A stretch of 64,000 nucleotides of DNA from Bog-756 sp963806455 (GCA_963806455.1 CAWDXZ010000005.1:434001-498000); one strand, 5' to 3'. Shown: positions 1 to 9,445, numbered from the stretch's first letter. A program made the numbers and translations. Notes: generated by a model from the letters alone, not told the origin.

Positions 1-1
1 G

Positions 2-283
2 TATCAGTGCGGGACCGTCTACAAGCCGATCTACCTCGAGGCCCAGGCCACGGCAGCATTGGCGCTCTACCTGCGGGCCGGCAAGACGGCGCCCACCGCG
101 CTGGTCAACGGCACGACCGAGGACACCACCTCCCACGTGGCGGTGAGGTCCGTGCTCCTCCTCCCCACGTGGGTCACCCCCACCACCGTCCAGTCGACGG
201 TGGTGGCCGACAACTTCGTCCCGGCCTCGCAGATCTGCACGGGGACCTACGCGGCGGATTGCACAACGTACGGGATCCACTGA
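2..283 (+). CDS. Sugar ABC transporter substrate-binding protein, C-terminal part
   Basis: Only the last 93 codons lie in the window; the gene starts before base 1. The readable stretch opens with YQCGTVYKPIYLEAQ, which resembles the C-terminal lobe of periplasmic-binding proteins of the xylose/fructose type (XylF/FrcB). These are exported and deliver a sugar to a membrane ABC importer. An ATPase and a permease follow on the same strand, 36 and about 870 bases downstream, so the three form one import operon. The sugar cannot be decided from this fragment. Family assignment is by resemblance and gene order. Confidence 0.75.
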   Translation, partial: YQCGTVYKPIYLEAQATAALALYLRAGKTAPTALVNGTTEDTTSHVAVRSVLLLPTWVTPTTVQSTVVADNFVPASQICTGTYAADCTTYGIH

Positions 284-319
284 GGCCTTGACCGCCTCCG
301 ATCAGGCCGGCCCTCCTCG

Positions 320-1147
320 GTGAGCATCACCGAGGAGCGGCCGGCCCCCGGAGACCCCGGGCACGCTGATCAGCAGCCCTTGCTCAGCCTACGCGGCCTC
401 GCCAAGAACTTCGGAGCGGTCCACGCCCTTCGGGGCGTCGACCTCGACATCATGCCGGGGAAGGTCACCGCCCTGGTCGGGGACAACGGTGCGGGCAAGT
501 CGACACTGATCAAGACCATCGCCGGGATCTGGCCGCCGTCGGCCGGCCAGATCCTCTGGGAGGGCAAGCCGGTCACGATCCGCACGCCGCGGGATGCCGA
601 CAACCTCGGAATCGCCACGGTGTACCAGGATCTCGCCCTCTGCGACAACCTCGACATCGTCCAGAACATGTTCCTCGGCCACGAGCTACTCCGATATCGC
701 CTGCTCGACGAGACGACGATGGAGAAGAAGGCGAACGAGACGCTCTCCGACCTGGCGGTCACCACGGTGTCGTCGGTCCGGCAGCTGGTCGGCTCCCTCT
801 CCGGCGGCCAACGCCAGTCGGTGGCCGTGGCCAGGGCGGTGATGCGGGACGCCAGATTGGTGATCATGGATGAGCCCACCGCCGCCCTCGGGGTGTCCCA
901 GACGGCCCAGGTCCTCGACCTCATCCGGCGGCTCGGGGACCGCGGCATCGCCGTGCTCCTCATCTCCCACAACCTCACCGATGTCTTCTCGGTGACCGAC
1001 CGCCTGGCCATTCTCTACCTCGGTCGGTTGGTCAGCTCGGGCCCCATCTCGGACTACACCACACAGTCGGTGGTCGAGATCATCACCACGGGCGCATCCG
1101 GTGGACCGACCGGAGCGGATCTCGACGGCAGCCATCCGGCGAGCTGA
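320..1147 (+). CDS. Sugar ABC transporter ATP-binding protein
   Basis: Cytoplasmic ATPase that powers uptake of the sugar bound by the preceding protein. Visible motifs are the Walker A GDNGAGKS (residues 54-61), the signature LSGGQ (160-164) and the Walker B LVIMDEPTAAL (180-190), followed by the H-loop region LLISHN. At 275 residues it has one nucleotide-binding domain, as in FrcA-type importers, rather than the two of RbsA/XylG. The GTG start is the first in frame after the upstream stop. The permease starts three bases after its stop, so translation is probably coupled. Confidence 0.92.
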   Translation: MSITEERPAPGDPGHADQQPLLSLRGLAKNFGAVHALRGVDLDIMPGKVTALVGDNGAGKSTLIKTIAGIWPPSAGQILWEGKPVTIRTPRDADNLGIATVYQDLALCDNLDIVQNMFLGHELLRYRLLDETTMEKKANETLSDLAVTTVSSVRQLVGSLSGGQRQSVAVARAVMRDARLVIMDEPTAALGVSQTAQVLDLIRRLGDRGIAVLLISHNLTDVFSVTDRLAILYLGRLVSSGPISDYTTQSVVEIITTGASGGPTGADLDGSHPAS

Positions 1148-1150
1148 CCA

Positions 1151-2476
1151 ATGGCACCCCCCGACACCCCGCCGACTGCTCCGATGGAGCTGGGCGAAGA
1201 CGGCCTGACCCCCGAAAGCCTCGCCCGTCCGGGCACGCTCGGCGGCATCCCGATGCCCGAGAGCGAGCCCGACTCCACCTTCGCCCAGTATCTGACGGCG
1301 TGGGCCAAGCGCATCCGTTACGGCGAGAGCGGCATCCTGCCGGTCGTCGCCGGCCTCATCCTCCTGGTCATCATCTTCCAGGTCCAGGACTCCGTCTTCC
1401 TGTCGGCGGGCAACCTCACCAACCTCTTGGTCCAGGGCTCCGTGTTCGTGCTCCTCGGCATGGCCGAGGTCTGGGTCCTCATCCTCGGGGAGATCGATCT
1501 CTCCGTCGGCTACAACGCCGGGGTGGGTGCCGTCATCACTGCCATCCTGGCCGGCCCGCCGCACAATCTCCCCTGGTGGTTGGCCATCCTTGCCGGGGTG
1601 GCCGCGTCGGCGGCCTTCGGCGCCCTGTGGGGCGTCCTGGTCATCCGCCTCCGGCTCCCCTCGTTCGTCGTGACCCTGGCCGGGCTCCTCGGCCTCGAGG
1701 GCGTCGTCCTCTACCTCGTCAGCACCAACGGGACCGGGGGCACCATCCGGATCACCAGCAACGTGCTGCTCGACGTCACCAACGGGAATCTCAGCCCCAC
1801 CGCGGGTTGGGTGATCGCCGTGGTCGCCATCGTGCTGTTCGCCGCCGTGAACATCGTGCGGGATCGACGCCGCCGCCGTGACGGACTGGTGGCACCTCCG
1901 ATGGCCATCACGCTGGTGAAGGTGGCCTTCGTGACTGCGGCCACCGTGGCGCTCCTCTTGATCTGCAACACCAACCGGGGAGAGCTGATCACCCTCGAAG
2001 GCGTGCCCTACGTGGTGCTGATCATCGTCGTGTTCCTCATCCTCTACAGCTTCATGCTGAGCCGCACCCGCTACGGCCGTTACCTCTACGCCATCGGTGG
2101 CAACGCCGAGGCGGCCCGCCGCGGGGGCGTGAGCCTCGGCTGGAACCGGCTGTGGGCCTTCACGCTCACCGGGTTCACCGGCGGTGCAGCCGGCATCATC
2201 TATGCGTCCCGGCTCGGATCCATCTCCAACAACATCGACGGGGGGACCCTGGTCCTGTACGCGGTGGCCGCCGCGGTGATCGGTGGGGCGAGCCTCTTCG
2301 GGGGCCGGGGCAAGATGATCTACCCCGTGCTCGGTGGCCTCGTCATCGCCACCATCTACAACGGCATGGGGCTGCTCGGGCTAGCCGCTTCCTACCAGTA
2401 CATGGTCACGGCCCTCGTGCTGCTGGCCGCCGTGACCATCGACGCACTTGCCCGCCGCGGGCGCACGTCCGGCTGA
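1151..2476 (+). CDS. Sugar ABC transporter permease (XylH/FrcC-like)
   Basis: Inner-membrane channel subunit of the import operon, 441 residues with about ten hydrophobic segments. A hydrophilic N-terminal extension of roughly 50 residues precedes the first membrane span (LPVVAGLILLVIIFQ). The stretch GEIDLSVGYNAG near residue 115 matches the conserved loop of ribose/xylose-type permeases (BPD_transp_2 family). A charged cytoplasmic loop DRRRRRDG lies near residue 240. It completes the binding protein - ATPase - permease set. The substrate could be xylose, fructose or a related monosaccharide. Confidence 0.92.
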   Translation: MAPPDTPPTAPMELGEDGLTPESLARPGTLGGIPMPESEPDSTFAQYLTAWAKRIRYGESGILPVVAGLILLVIIFQVQDSVFLSAGNLTNLLVQGSVFVLLGMAEVWVLILGEIDLSVGYNAGVGAVITAILAGPPHNLPWWLAILAGVAASAAFGALWGVLVIRLRLPSFVVTLAGLLGLEGVVLYLVSTNGTGGTIRITSNVLLDVTNGNLSPTAGWVIAVVAIVLFAAVNIVRDRRRRRDGLVAPPMAITLVKVAFVTAATVALLLICNTNRGELITLEGVPYVVLIIVVFLILYSFMLSRTRYGRYLYAIGGNAEAARRGGVSLGWNRLWAFTLTGFTGGAAGIIYASRLGSISNNIDGGTLVLYAVAAAVIGGASLFGGRGKMIYPVLGGLVIATIYNGMGLLGLAASYQYMVTALVLLAAVTIDALARRGRTSG

Positions 2477-2728
2477 CCGCTCCGTCCGAGCGGTGCCGAG
2501 GAGCCGCCGGCTGCGGCCCACCTCCAGTCGGACGGCCCTCGTCTACGGCGGCATGCGCCCCGGCCGGAGAGCATCCGCTCTGCCCCCGGGGCCCGGACGC
2601 CGACCACCGGCCCGAAGGAGCTGTTTTCCGCGGCCGACAATGGGTAGAGGTGAACATCACCGACGGCGAAACAGGAGTGACCGCCGGACGACCCCCGACA
2701 ACCGGCGAGCACACGAAAGGCGAGACAC

Positions 2729-3304
2729 ATGGCAAACGAGCTGTCAGACAAGAGCGTTGCATTTCTCGTCGCCAACGAGGGCATCGAGCAAGTGGAGCTG
2801 ACGCGCCCATGGGAGGCCGTCCAGCGGGCCGGCGGCCGACCGATCCTCGCTGCTCCGAAGCCGGGCACGGCCCAGGCGTTCAACCACCTCGACAAGGCCG
2901 ACAACTTCACCGTCGACGTCACGACCGATCAGCTGGCGGTGGGCGACTTCGACGGGATGGTCCTGCCTGGTGGCGTCGCCAATCCCGATCAGCTGCGCAC
3001 CGATCCGGCCGCCGTGGAATTCATCCGCCGATTCTTCAAGGCGGGCAAGCCGTCCGCCGTGATCTGCCACGGACCATGGACCCTCGTCGAGGCGGACGTG
3101 GTGCGAGGGCGCCGGCTGACCTCGTGGCCCAGCCTCAAGACGGATATCCGCAATGCGGGTGGCGACTGGGTGGACGAGCAGGTCGTGACCTGCACCAGCG
3201 GCCCGAACACGCTGATCACCAGCCGCAAACCCGATGATCTCGAGGCCTTCTGCCGGGAGCTCGTCGAGGTCTTCGCCCGGAGCTCCGTCCGGAGCGCGGC
3301 CTGA
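2729..3304 (+). CDS. DJ-1/PfpI family protein (type 1 glutamine amidotransferase-like)
   Basis: Cytoplasmic 191-residue protein of the DJ-1/ThiJ/PfpI superfamily, whose members act as proteases, deglycases or stress chaperones. The nucleophile elbow is seen as AVICHGPW, giving Cys113-His114, and the conserved acidic region lies near FDGMVLPGG (residues 74-82). Length matches the PfpI/YhbO subgroup. The ATG follows a purine-rich AAAGGCGAGACAC. It stands alone, 250 bases after the sugar importer. Members of this subgroup are often induced by oxidative or carbonyl stress; the sequence does not show which substrate is used. Confidence 0.9.
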   Translation: MANELSDKSVAFLVANEGIEQVELTRPWEAVQRAGGRPILAAPKPGTAQAFNHLDKADNFTVDVTTDQLAVGDFDGMVLPGGVANPDQLRTDPAAVEFIRRFFKAGKPSAVICHGPWTLVEADVVRGRRLTSWPSLKTDIRNAGGDWVDEQVVTCTSGPNTLITSRKPDDLEAFCRELVEVFARSSVRSAA

Positions 3305-3437
3305 GTCATCCGGCGAGCCCTCCCGAGGGTGCCCGTACTCCCATCGGGCACCGGTAGCCGGCTGACCGGACGCCCGTCTCGCCGAGCATCCCCCGGCACA
3401 GCTCCGCCGCAGCGTCCCGGCTCCCTACACTGGTGCG

Positions 3438-4235
3438 GTGAGCCGTCGCTCCCCGGAACACTGGATGTGCGACATGGATGGCGTGCTCGTTCACGAGGGG
3501 ACCATGATCGCCGGGGCCGACCGGTTCGTGAACGCCCTTCGCCGGGCGGGCATGCGGTTCCTCATCCTGACCAACAACTCGATGTACACCCCGCGGGACC
3601 TCGCCGCGCGGCTGACTGCCGTCGGCCTCGACATCCCGCTCGGAGCCCTGTGGACCTCCGCGCTGGCGACCGCGCAGTTCCTCGAGAGTCAGCGTCCCGG
3701 AGGAACCGCCCATGTCGTCGGCGAGGCCGGGCTCACCACGGCGTTGCACGAGATCGGCTACGTGCTGACCGATCGCCACCCCGACTATGTCGTACTCGGT
3801 GAGACACGGAACTACAGCTTCGAGACCATCACCAAAGCCATCCGGCTGATCGAGTCCGGGTCACGTTTCATTGCCACCAACCCCGACCCGATCGGGGTCT
3901 CGATAGAGGGGAATCTGCCGGCCACCGGGTCGGTGGCGGCCCTGATCAGTCGGGCCACCGGCGTCGATCCGTACTACATCGGCAAGCCCAACCCGTTGAT
4001 GATGCGGGAGGGCCTCAACTCGCTCGGCGCCCACTCGGAGGGCACGGTGATGGTGGGTGACCGGATGGACACCGATGTGGTCGCCGGTCTCGAGGCCGGC
4101 CTCGAGACCATCCTCGTCCTCTCCGGCGTCACCAGCGCCGATCAGGTGGAGCGATTTCCCTACCGTCCGTCGCGGGTGGTGAAGTCGGTGGCCGATCTCG
4201 CCGAGGAGCTCGATGCCCTGCCCGGCGGCGGATAG
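3438..4235 (+). CDS. HAD-IIA family hydrolase (NagD-like phosphatase)
   Basis: Haloacid-dehalogenase superfamily phosphatase of 265 residues. Motif I is CDMDGVLVHEG (nucleophile Asp12, acid/base Asp14), motif II LTNNSM lies near residue 50, and the Mg-binding motif IV is MVGDRMDTDV near residue 205. The large C2-type cap between these is typical of the NagD / p-nitrophenyl phosphatase group, which removes phosphate from nucleotides or sugar phosphates. The GTG start fits the family N-terminus. It converges on the next gene with 73 bases between them. Confidence 0.9.
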   Translation: MSRRSPEHWMCDMDGVLVHEGTMIAGADRFVNALRRAGMRFLILTNNSMYTPRDLAARLTAVGLDIPLGALWTSALATAQFLESQRPGGTAHVVGEAGLTTALHEIGYVLTDRHPDYVVLGETRNYSFETITKAIRLIESGSRFIATNPDPIGVSIEGNLPATGSVAALISRATGVDPYYIGKPNPLMMREGLNSLGAHSEGTVMVGDRMDTDVVAGLEAGLETILVLSGVTSADQVERFPYRPSRVVKSVADLAEELDALPGGG

Positions 4236-4308
4236 CCTGTCGCCCTCGATCCGATGCGGCTGAGCCGAGCCAGGTCGATCCCACCGCTCGGAGGCACCGA
4301 AGGCGCCG

Positions 4309-5925
4309 CTACCGCTTGGCCGGGCGCCGCCACAGCGTGACGTCGACGCCCGGGGCGACCGTCCACGTGCGCACGGGACGGAACTTGTCCCCATAGGAGG
4401 CCACGTACTCGACGTACGGCTGGTTCATCGAAGGCTCGAAGGTCTGACGGGCACTGCCCGAGATCATCATCGTGGCCCGGGGGAGCTTCCTCAGTGCATT
4501 GGCGGTCTCACCAGGTCCCTGGGCCGGGACCAGGAGATGGGCGTTGTTGTTGGAGACCCATCTGAGGCCGTTCATGTTGAGGATCCGGTCGTTCTGGATC
4601 ATCAATGTCGGTGCCGTGCCGATGGCCGCGGCCACCTGACCGGCCAAGCGGTCGATATTGGTACTGGTCGTGCCACCCGCCTGCAGTACCTGGACCCGGT
4701 AGGGCGCGCCGGGCCACCAGGGATTGACCGAGTTGGAGAAGAGGGCGACCAGACCGACGGCCAGACCCGCGACCACGCCCGCGGTGAGGACCCAGATGGC
4801 CCGGCTCGGTACCTGTCCGAGCACGGCGGCGCACAGGACGATGACCACGGCGATCACGGGGAGCCCGAAAGCCGTGCCGTGGTTGGTGCTCGTCGACAGG
4901 AGGAGGACAGTCAGGACCGCCCAGGTCAGGAGCATCCAGAGCCCATCCAGCCGGAGCCGACGGCGACGGACGACGGCGACCAACCCCGCGGCGAACACGG
5001 CCACCCCGAGCAGCACGGACTGCATCCAGCCCAGGTTGGCCAACTCCCATCCACTGCGATGCCACACGGTGGACGGGGTCAACTCTGCACCGTGCTTGGC
5101 AAAACCCCCGGAGACCTGGTAGCCGGCATTGAGCAGGTAATGGGCCACTGCCGGGCCGGACACCAACCACCATGGGCCGGCCAGCACCAGGATGACCACG
5201 ACGGAGACCACGGCCGGGCGCCCGAGGTGGTTCCCGTGCCGACGAGCATCGAGGACGAGATCGATGATGACGACCAACACGAACGGGATCACGTAGACGG
5301 GCGCCATCGACCTGGCCAGAAGCAGCGCTGCCATCGAGACGCCGAACGTCACCGACCACTTCAGGTTCCGGAGCCGATCGCTCCGCAGGTAGGCGGCGAA
5401 GCACCAGATGCTGGCGGCCGTCGCCGCCAGCCCGAAGTTCAGCATCACTGCGTAGCCCAACACCGCCTCGTTGAGTCCCACCACCAGAGCCGTTATCGCC
5501 GCGGCCAGCGGAGACACCCAGCGGCGGGCCAACGTGTAGACCCCGGCGACGAGCAGGAGGAGGATGGGCAGCTCGATGGACATGGCGCCGTTGACGCCCG
5601 CGACGCGCACTCCGACCACACCCAATGCCGGCACCAACGGGGCGTTCTTACCGGTGTCGAGGAAGTTCTTGATGAAATCGCCCCCCTGGCCGATATGGCG
5701 GGCCACGATGGCGTACCCGTAATCGTCGGTGTTGGGCTGGTGGGCATGGACCCGTGCGATGAAGAGGGGCAACCAGACGATCGCCACCACCAGCAAGGGC
5801 ACAATCAGGTAGCCGGCGTGCTCGAACCTTCCCGCTGGACGACCCGAATCGGTCTTCTGGAGCCCCACGGGGTGCGATGGTAGCGAACATTCCGGCAAAG
5901 CCGCCGCGGCCGGTGGCGCCGTCAT
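4309..5925 (-). CDS. Polytopic membrane protein, glycosyltransferase family 39-like
   Basis: A 538-residue membrane protein. After a 35-residue cytoplasmic tail comes a first membrane span (YLIVPLLVVAIVWLPLFIA) and then a loop with an acidic pair, QPNTDDYGYAI, near residue 65. Acidic residues in that first external loop are typical of GT-C enzymes such as PMT/ArnT-type mannosyl- or arabinosyltransferases, which use polyprenyl-phosphate sugars. About ten further hydrophobic segments and a soluble C-terminal domain follow. The ATG at 5925 begins the first segment with plausible composition. The lipoprotein gene upstream on the same strand ends 64 bases away. Donor and acceptor are unknown. Confidence 0.75.
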   Translation of the reverse strand: MTAPPAAAALPECSLPSHPVGLQKTDSGRPAGRFEHAGYLIVPLLVVAIVWLPLFIARVHAHQPNTDDYGYAIVARHIGQGGDFIKNFLDTGKNAPLVPALGVVGVRVAGVNGAMSIELPILLLLVAGVYTLARRWVSPLAAAITALVVGLNEAVLGYAVMLNFGLAATAASIWCFAAYLRSDRLRNLKWSVTFGVSMAALLLARSMAPVYVIPFVLVVIIDLVLDARRHGNHLGRPAVVSVVVILVLAGPWWLVSGPAVAHYLLNAGYQVSGGFAKHGAELTPSTVWHRSGWELANLGWMQSVLLGVAVFAAGLVAVVRRRRLRLDGLWMLLTWAVLTVLLLSTSTNHGTAFGLPVIAVVIVLCAAVLGQVPSRAIWVLTAGVVAGLAVGLVALFSNSVNPWWPGAPYRVQVLQAGGTTSTNIDRLAGQVAAAIGTAPTLMIQNDRILNMNGLRWVSNNNAHLLVPAQGPGETANALRKLPRATMMISGSARQTFEPSMNQPYVEYVASYGDKFRPVRTWTVAPGVDVTLWRRPAKR

Positions 5926-5989
5926 CGCTTCGGGGCGCGTCTGGACCCGGCCGGAGCGGGCGCCAGACTCGCCAACCACCTCCTGCCGA

Positions 5990-6511
5990 CTACGCCCCAA
6001 GGTCCCCTGCCGGATGTCGCGCATAGCCGACCAGCACCTCCTCGTAGGCCAAACGGCCCGGCCCCACGTCGGCGACGATGCCTTGATCGGCCTCGAGCCG
6101 GCGCGGGTCGAAGATCCCGACTTGCACCTGCACCCGCTGATCCACCTCCCACGCCTCACCGGAGACCTGGCTGGAGAGACGGTAATCGTTGACCATGTGG
6201 AAGCCCCGCGCCCTCAGCTCTCTTCCATAGAAGGCGTAGAGCCCACCCGCGGTGACGGATGCAGTGAGGATGGCCCCGGCATAGGCGGGGTTGGGCTCCT
6301 CACCATTCGGGTTCGGGGTCTGGTTCGACCCGATCTCGCGCAGCAGGGTCGAGCCGGGATAGAACAGATGGGACTCGTCGTGGGCGAGCAGTTCACCGCG
6401 GGTGATGGGCTGCCCGACGGGAAGCCCGAAGGCATCGACGTTGCCGGCGGTGGAGCCGCCGCATGCCCCGACCAGTGTGGCCGCGGCGAGAAGGATCCCC
6501 GCGACCCTCAC
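5990..6511 (-). CDS. Predicted lipoprotein of unknown function
   Basis: The 173-residue product begins VRVAGILLAAATLVGACGG, a short lipoprotein signal peptide with lipobox LVGAC (Cys17 would be lipidated). The GTG start at 6511 is chosen because it places this signal at the N-terminus. The mature part is soluble, with no recognised domain, and contains repeated aromatic and charged residues (LHF- and YAFYGREL-like stretches). It lies between the enoyl-CoA hydratase gene (59 bases upstream) and the membrane glycosyltransferase-like gene, which may mean it serves the envelope. No function is claimed. Confidence 0.7.
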   Translation of the reverse strand: MRVAGILLAAATLVGACGGSTAGNVDAFGLPVGQPITRGELLAHDESHLFYPGSTLLREIGSNQTPNPNGEEPNPAYAGAILTASVTAGGLYAFYGRELRARGFHMVNDYRLSSQVSGEAWEVDQRVQVQVGIFDPRRLEADQGIVADVGPGRLAYEEVLVGYARHPAGDLGA

Positions 6512-6569
6512 CCCGGGCCACCGACGGTCCGATGCACGCCGCCGCCCCGGGAGAGCGGCACGTGCACCC

Positions 6570-7346
6570 TCAGCGGCTCCGCCATACTGGCGCCCGCTTC
6601 TCCATGAAGGCCAGGGAGCCCTCCCTGGCGTCCTCACTGGCGAAGACCCGGGCCTGCAGATGGGCGAGGCGGCCGGCCAGGCGCCCAGGGCGGGTGACTC
6701 CGAGGCGCACCAGCTCCTTGCCCGCAGCCACCCCCAGCGGGCCATTGGCCGCGATCCGTTCGGCATAGGACAGGGCCACGGCGAGGACATCCTCGGGGGC
6801 GACCACCTTGTTCACCAACCCGAGCTCATACGCCCTCGCCGCATCGATGCCGTCGCCGGTGAGGACCAGCTCCAGGGCGATGGCGAGCGGGATGCGCGTG
6901 CCAAGTGACGTGCCACCACCGGCCGGGAACAGGCCTCGCTTGACCTCCGGCAGCGCGAATTGCGCCTCCGCACTGGCCACGATCACGTCACAACCGAGGA
7001 GGAGCTCCAGACCCCCCGCCACGGCCGTTGCGTTGGCGGCCCCGACCACCGGGACGGCGACGTCTCCGTGGAGGAAGCGGAGGAACGCAGATGTGGCCGG
7101 GTCGTCACCGACATTCAGTCCGCCCTCGGCAAACGCCCCGAGGTCCATGCCGGCGCAGAAAGCTCGGGTCCCGGCACCGGTGAGGACGAGGGCCCGGACC
7201 CCGGGATCAGCCTCTCCCTCCGCAATCACTCCCCCGATGGCTCTCATCAACGTGGGGTTGAGGGCGTTGCGGACCTCCGGCCGGTTGAGTCGGGCCACCA
7301 GGACCGGCCCTCGGCGCTCGCGGATCAGCTCGTCGTCACCGGTCAT
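6570..7346 (-). CDS. Enoyl-CoA hydratase/isomerase family protein
   Basis: Crotonase-fold protein of 258 residues acting on acyl-CoA thioesters. The oxyanion-hole segments are visible as RAFCAGMDLGAF (near residue 65) and VVGAANATAVAGGLELLLGCDVIVAS (split here over residues 100-125). The usual catalytic glutamates of classical hydratases are not both evident, so isomerase or hydrolase activity is possible. Its ATG overlaps the stop of the upstream phosphotransferase gene in an ATGA, so the two are translated together. This suggests joint work on one acyl-CoA substrate. Confidence 0.88.
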   Translation of the reverse strand: MTGDDELIRERRGPVLVARLNRPEVRNALNPTLMRAIGGVIAEGEADPGVRALVLTGAGTRAFCAGMDLGAFAEGGLNVGDDPATSAFLRFLHGDVAVPVVGAANATAVAGGLELLLGCDVIVASAEAQFALPEVKRGLFPAGGGTSLGTRIPLAIALELVLTGDGIDAARAYELGLVNKVVAPEDVLAVALSYAERIAANGPLGVAAGKELVRLGVTRPGRLAGRLAHLQARVFASEDAREGSLAFMEKRAPVWRSR

Positions 7347-8362
7347 CCCTGGTAGCCGGTGGTCTCTGCCAGCTCTGCCGCACCCTTCATGAGATCGACC
7401 ACGTAGCTCCCGAAGGCCTGGAGCTTCTCGTCGTCTCCGGCACGCTGGTATCCCTGCTCGAGCACGATGGCCAACTTCCACTTGGCCAGGATGATGTAGT
7501 AGTCGATGTCATCGACCTGGCGTCCCGACACCTCGGCATAGTGATGGAGGACCTGGGCGCGGGAGGGCATGGCGAACATGTCCACATAGCTGGACGACCC
7601 GGCCTCGGGCGCATTGGTGTCTTCGGGCCAACCCTGCACCATCCAGGCGAGATCGAGCTTGGGATCTCCGACCGTTCCCATCTCCCAATCCACGATGGCC
7701 GCCAGCTGCGCCGGGGCGCCGTGGTGGTACATGACGTTGGCGAACTGGTAGTCGCCATGCATGAGCCCGGGAATGTAGTCGAGCGGACGGTGAGCCCGCA
7801 GCCATTCGGCCGCCACCTCGATCCCGTCGAGCTCGCGTCCCTTGATCCGCTCGAAGAAGGCGGTCCAGCGGTCGACCTGTCGCTCGTGGAAGCCGTCGGG
7901 CCGACCCAGATCCTGGAGGCCCTTTCCCCTCCAGTCCACCCTGGAGAGCAGGGCGATGCCCTCCGCCAGCTGGTAGGCGAGGCCCTGGCGCGCCTCCAGG
8001 TCCGTGTCGAAGGGCTCGGGCCAGCGATCGATGTTCATCGGCGACCAGCCGTCGACGAAGCCCATGAGATAGAAGGCCCGTCCGAGCACTGACGTGTCGG
8101 CGCACATGGCCACCGCTTCGGTATGGGGCACGTCGGTCCCGTCGAGCGCCTGGATGATGCGCCACTCGCGGAGGATCCCGTCGTCGCGGCCGGCTGGGGC
8201 CGATGGCGGCGGTATCCGCATGGCGCAGTGAAGGTCCCCCCGTCGGATCTCAAATATCTCGTTCTGCGACCCACCGGAGATGAACCGGTGTTCGATGGGC
8301 TCGCCCTTGCCGGGCAGGACCATCCCGTCCATCCATATCCCGAGTTGTTCGACGTCGATCAC
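7343..8362 (-). CDS. Phosphotransferase family protein (APH/choline kinase-like)
   Basis: Kinase-like protein of 339 residues. The catalytic loop is HGDYQFANVMYH (near residue 215), followed by the Mg-binding IVDWEMGTVGDPKLDLAW, both diagnostic of the aminoglycoside phosphotransferase fold. Relatives of this subgroup sit beside, or are fused to, acyl-CoA dehydrogenases (ACAD10/FadE36-like) and phosphorylate hydroxyacyl-CoA intermediates. The GTG at 8362 has a GGGGAGA ribosome-binding site four bases upstream. The ATGA overlap with the following enoyl-CoA hydratase gene supports a role in lipid or hydroxy-acid breakdown rather than drug resistance. Confidence 0.87.
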   Translation of the reverse strand: MIDVEQLGIWMDGMVLPGKGEPIEHRFISGGSQNEIFEIRRGDLHCAMRIPPPSAPAGRDDGILREWRIIQALDGTDVPHTEAVAMCADTSVLGRAFYLMGFVDGWSPMNIDRWPEPFDTDLEARQGLAYQLAEGIALLSRVDWRGKGLQDLGRPDGFHERQVDRWTAFFERIKGRELDGIEVAAEWLRAHRPLDYIPGLMHGDYQFANVMYHHGAPAQLAAIVDWEMGTVGDPKLDLAWMVQGWPEDTNAPEAGSSSYVDMFAMPSRAQVLHHYAEVSGRQVDDIDYYIILAKWKLAIVLEQGYQRAGDDEKLQAFGSYVVDLMKGAAELAETTGYQG

Positions 8363-8608
8363 TTGTCTCCCCAGTCGTTGCGACGTCAGCGTAGAGTACG
8401 ATTCTGACGCGCCGGCGGCCGCACTGCTGTGCGAACCAGTGGGGCGCTGGGGTTCCGCCTGCCCGGGCCAGGCGTCGGGTCCGAGCCGACACCGGGCGAC
8501 AGCCGGCCATGACGAGTAGGGTGAGAAGGCCCGTTCCGGCCGCTCGGGGGTGGACTTGGGTGACGGCACCGGCGGCGGCGGTCGAGGTCCCTCGACAGGA
8601 GGCGAGAC

Positions 8609-9445
8609 ATGACCACGGTGGGGATCGTGACGGGTGCCGCCCGCGGCATGGGGCTGGCCAGTGCCGAGCGCCTGGCCGACACGGTCGATGCACTGTTGCT
8701 CGTCGACCGTGACGGAGCGGCCCTGACCGCCGTCGCAGACGATCTCTGCGAACGTGGCACGAGGGCAACCGCCGAGCCGTTCGTCCTGGACATCACGGAC
8801 GGCGGCGCGCTCGCCGAGCTGGCTGCCCGCACCGGCGAGATCGGCACCCTCCGGGCTGTCGTCCATGCCGCCGGCATCTCGCCTACCATGGCCGATTGGC
8901 GACAGATCTTCACCGTCGACCTCGTCGGCACGGTGATGCTCGCCGAGGCCCTCCGACCCCTCATGGTCAGGGATACGGCGCTCGTCTGTTTCGGGTCCAT
9001 GGCCCCGGTGCTCGGGATCGGTGAGCCACACCCGACCGCAAATGCGGCCCTCGACGCGCCGCTCCATCCGGAACTGCTCGACCGGATCCATGATGCGCTC
9101 GGGCCCACCGTCGAAGACCCGGGAATGGCCTACGCCTGGGCCAAGCGAGGTGTGCAGCGGTTCGTCCAACAGGAGGCGGTCCGGCTCGGGGCGGCCGGGG
9201 CCCGGATCTGCTGCGTGTCCCCAGGCATCATCGATACCGAGATGGGGCGCCAGGAGGCGGACAGCAACGCCACCATGGCGCTCCTGGTCGAGCGGACACC
9301 GCTCCACCGCGAGGGGCGGGCCGAGGAAGTAGCCGCCGTGGTGGCGTTCCTGCTGTCCGATGAGGCGAGCTTCGTCACCGGGATCGACGTCCTCGTCGAT
9401 GGCGGTGTCTGTGCTGCCTTCCGGGGGCCCGGCGGCCAGCCATAG
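8609..9445 (+). CDS. SDR family oxidoreductase
   Basis: NAD(P)-dependent short-chain dehydrogenase of 278 residues. The cofactor motif is TGAARGMG (residues 8-15). An Asp (LVDRDG) follows the second strand and favours NAD. The catalytic pair is YAWAK in the second half, and the C-terminus has the familiar FVTGIDVLVDGG. An insertion (HPTANAALDAPLHPELLDRI) separates the Ser strand from YxxxK, which is somewhat unusual and probably shapes the substrate pocket. The ATG has an excellent site, ACAGGAGG, at proper spacing. It diverges from the phosphotransferase gene. Substrate unknown. Confidence 0.9.
   Translation: MTTVGIVTGAARGMGLASAERLADTVDALLLVDRDGAALTAVADDLCERGTRATAEPFVLDITDGGALAELAARTGEIGTLRAVVHAAGISPTMADWRQIFTVDLVGTVMLAEALRPLMVRDTALVCFGSMAPVLGIGEPHPTANAALDAPLHPELLDRIHDALGPTVEDPGMAYAWAKRGVQRFVQQEAVRLGAAGARICCVSPGIIDTEMGRQEADSNATMALLVERTPLHREGRAEEVAAVVAFLLSDEASFVTGIDVLVDGGVCAAFRGPGGQP

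Noticed and set aside
2152..3237. 361-codon plus-strand frame covering the end of the permease and the DJ-1 gene
   Set aside because: Arg/His/Pro-rich shadow crossing two real genes in other frames.
4537..5883. 448-codon plus-strand frame opposite the glycosyltransferase-like gene
   Set aside because: Composition (Asp/His/Gln/Gly) is that of an antisense shadow; the minus strand has hydrophobic membrane segments.
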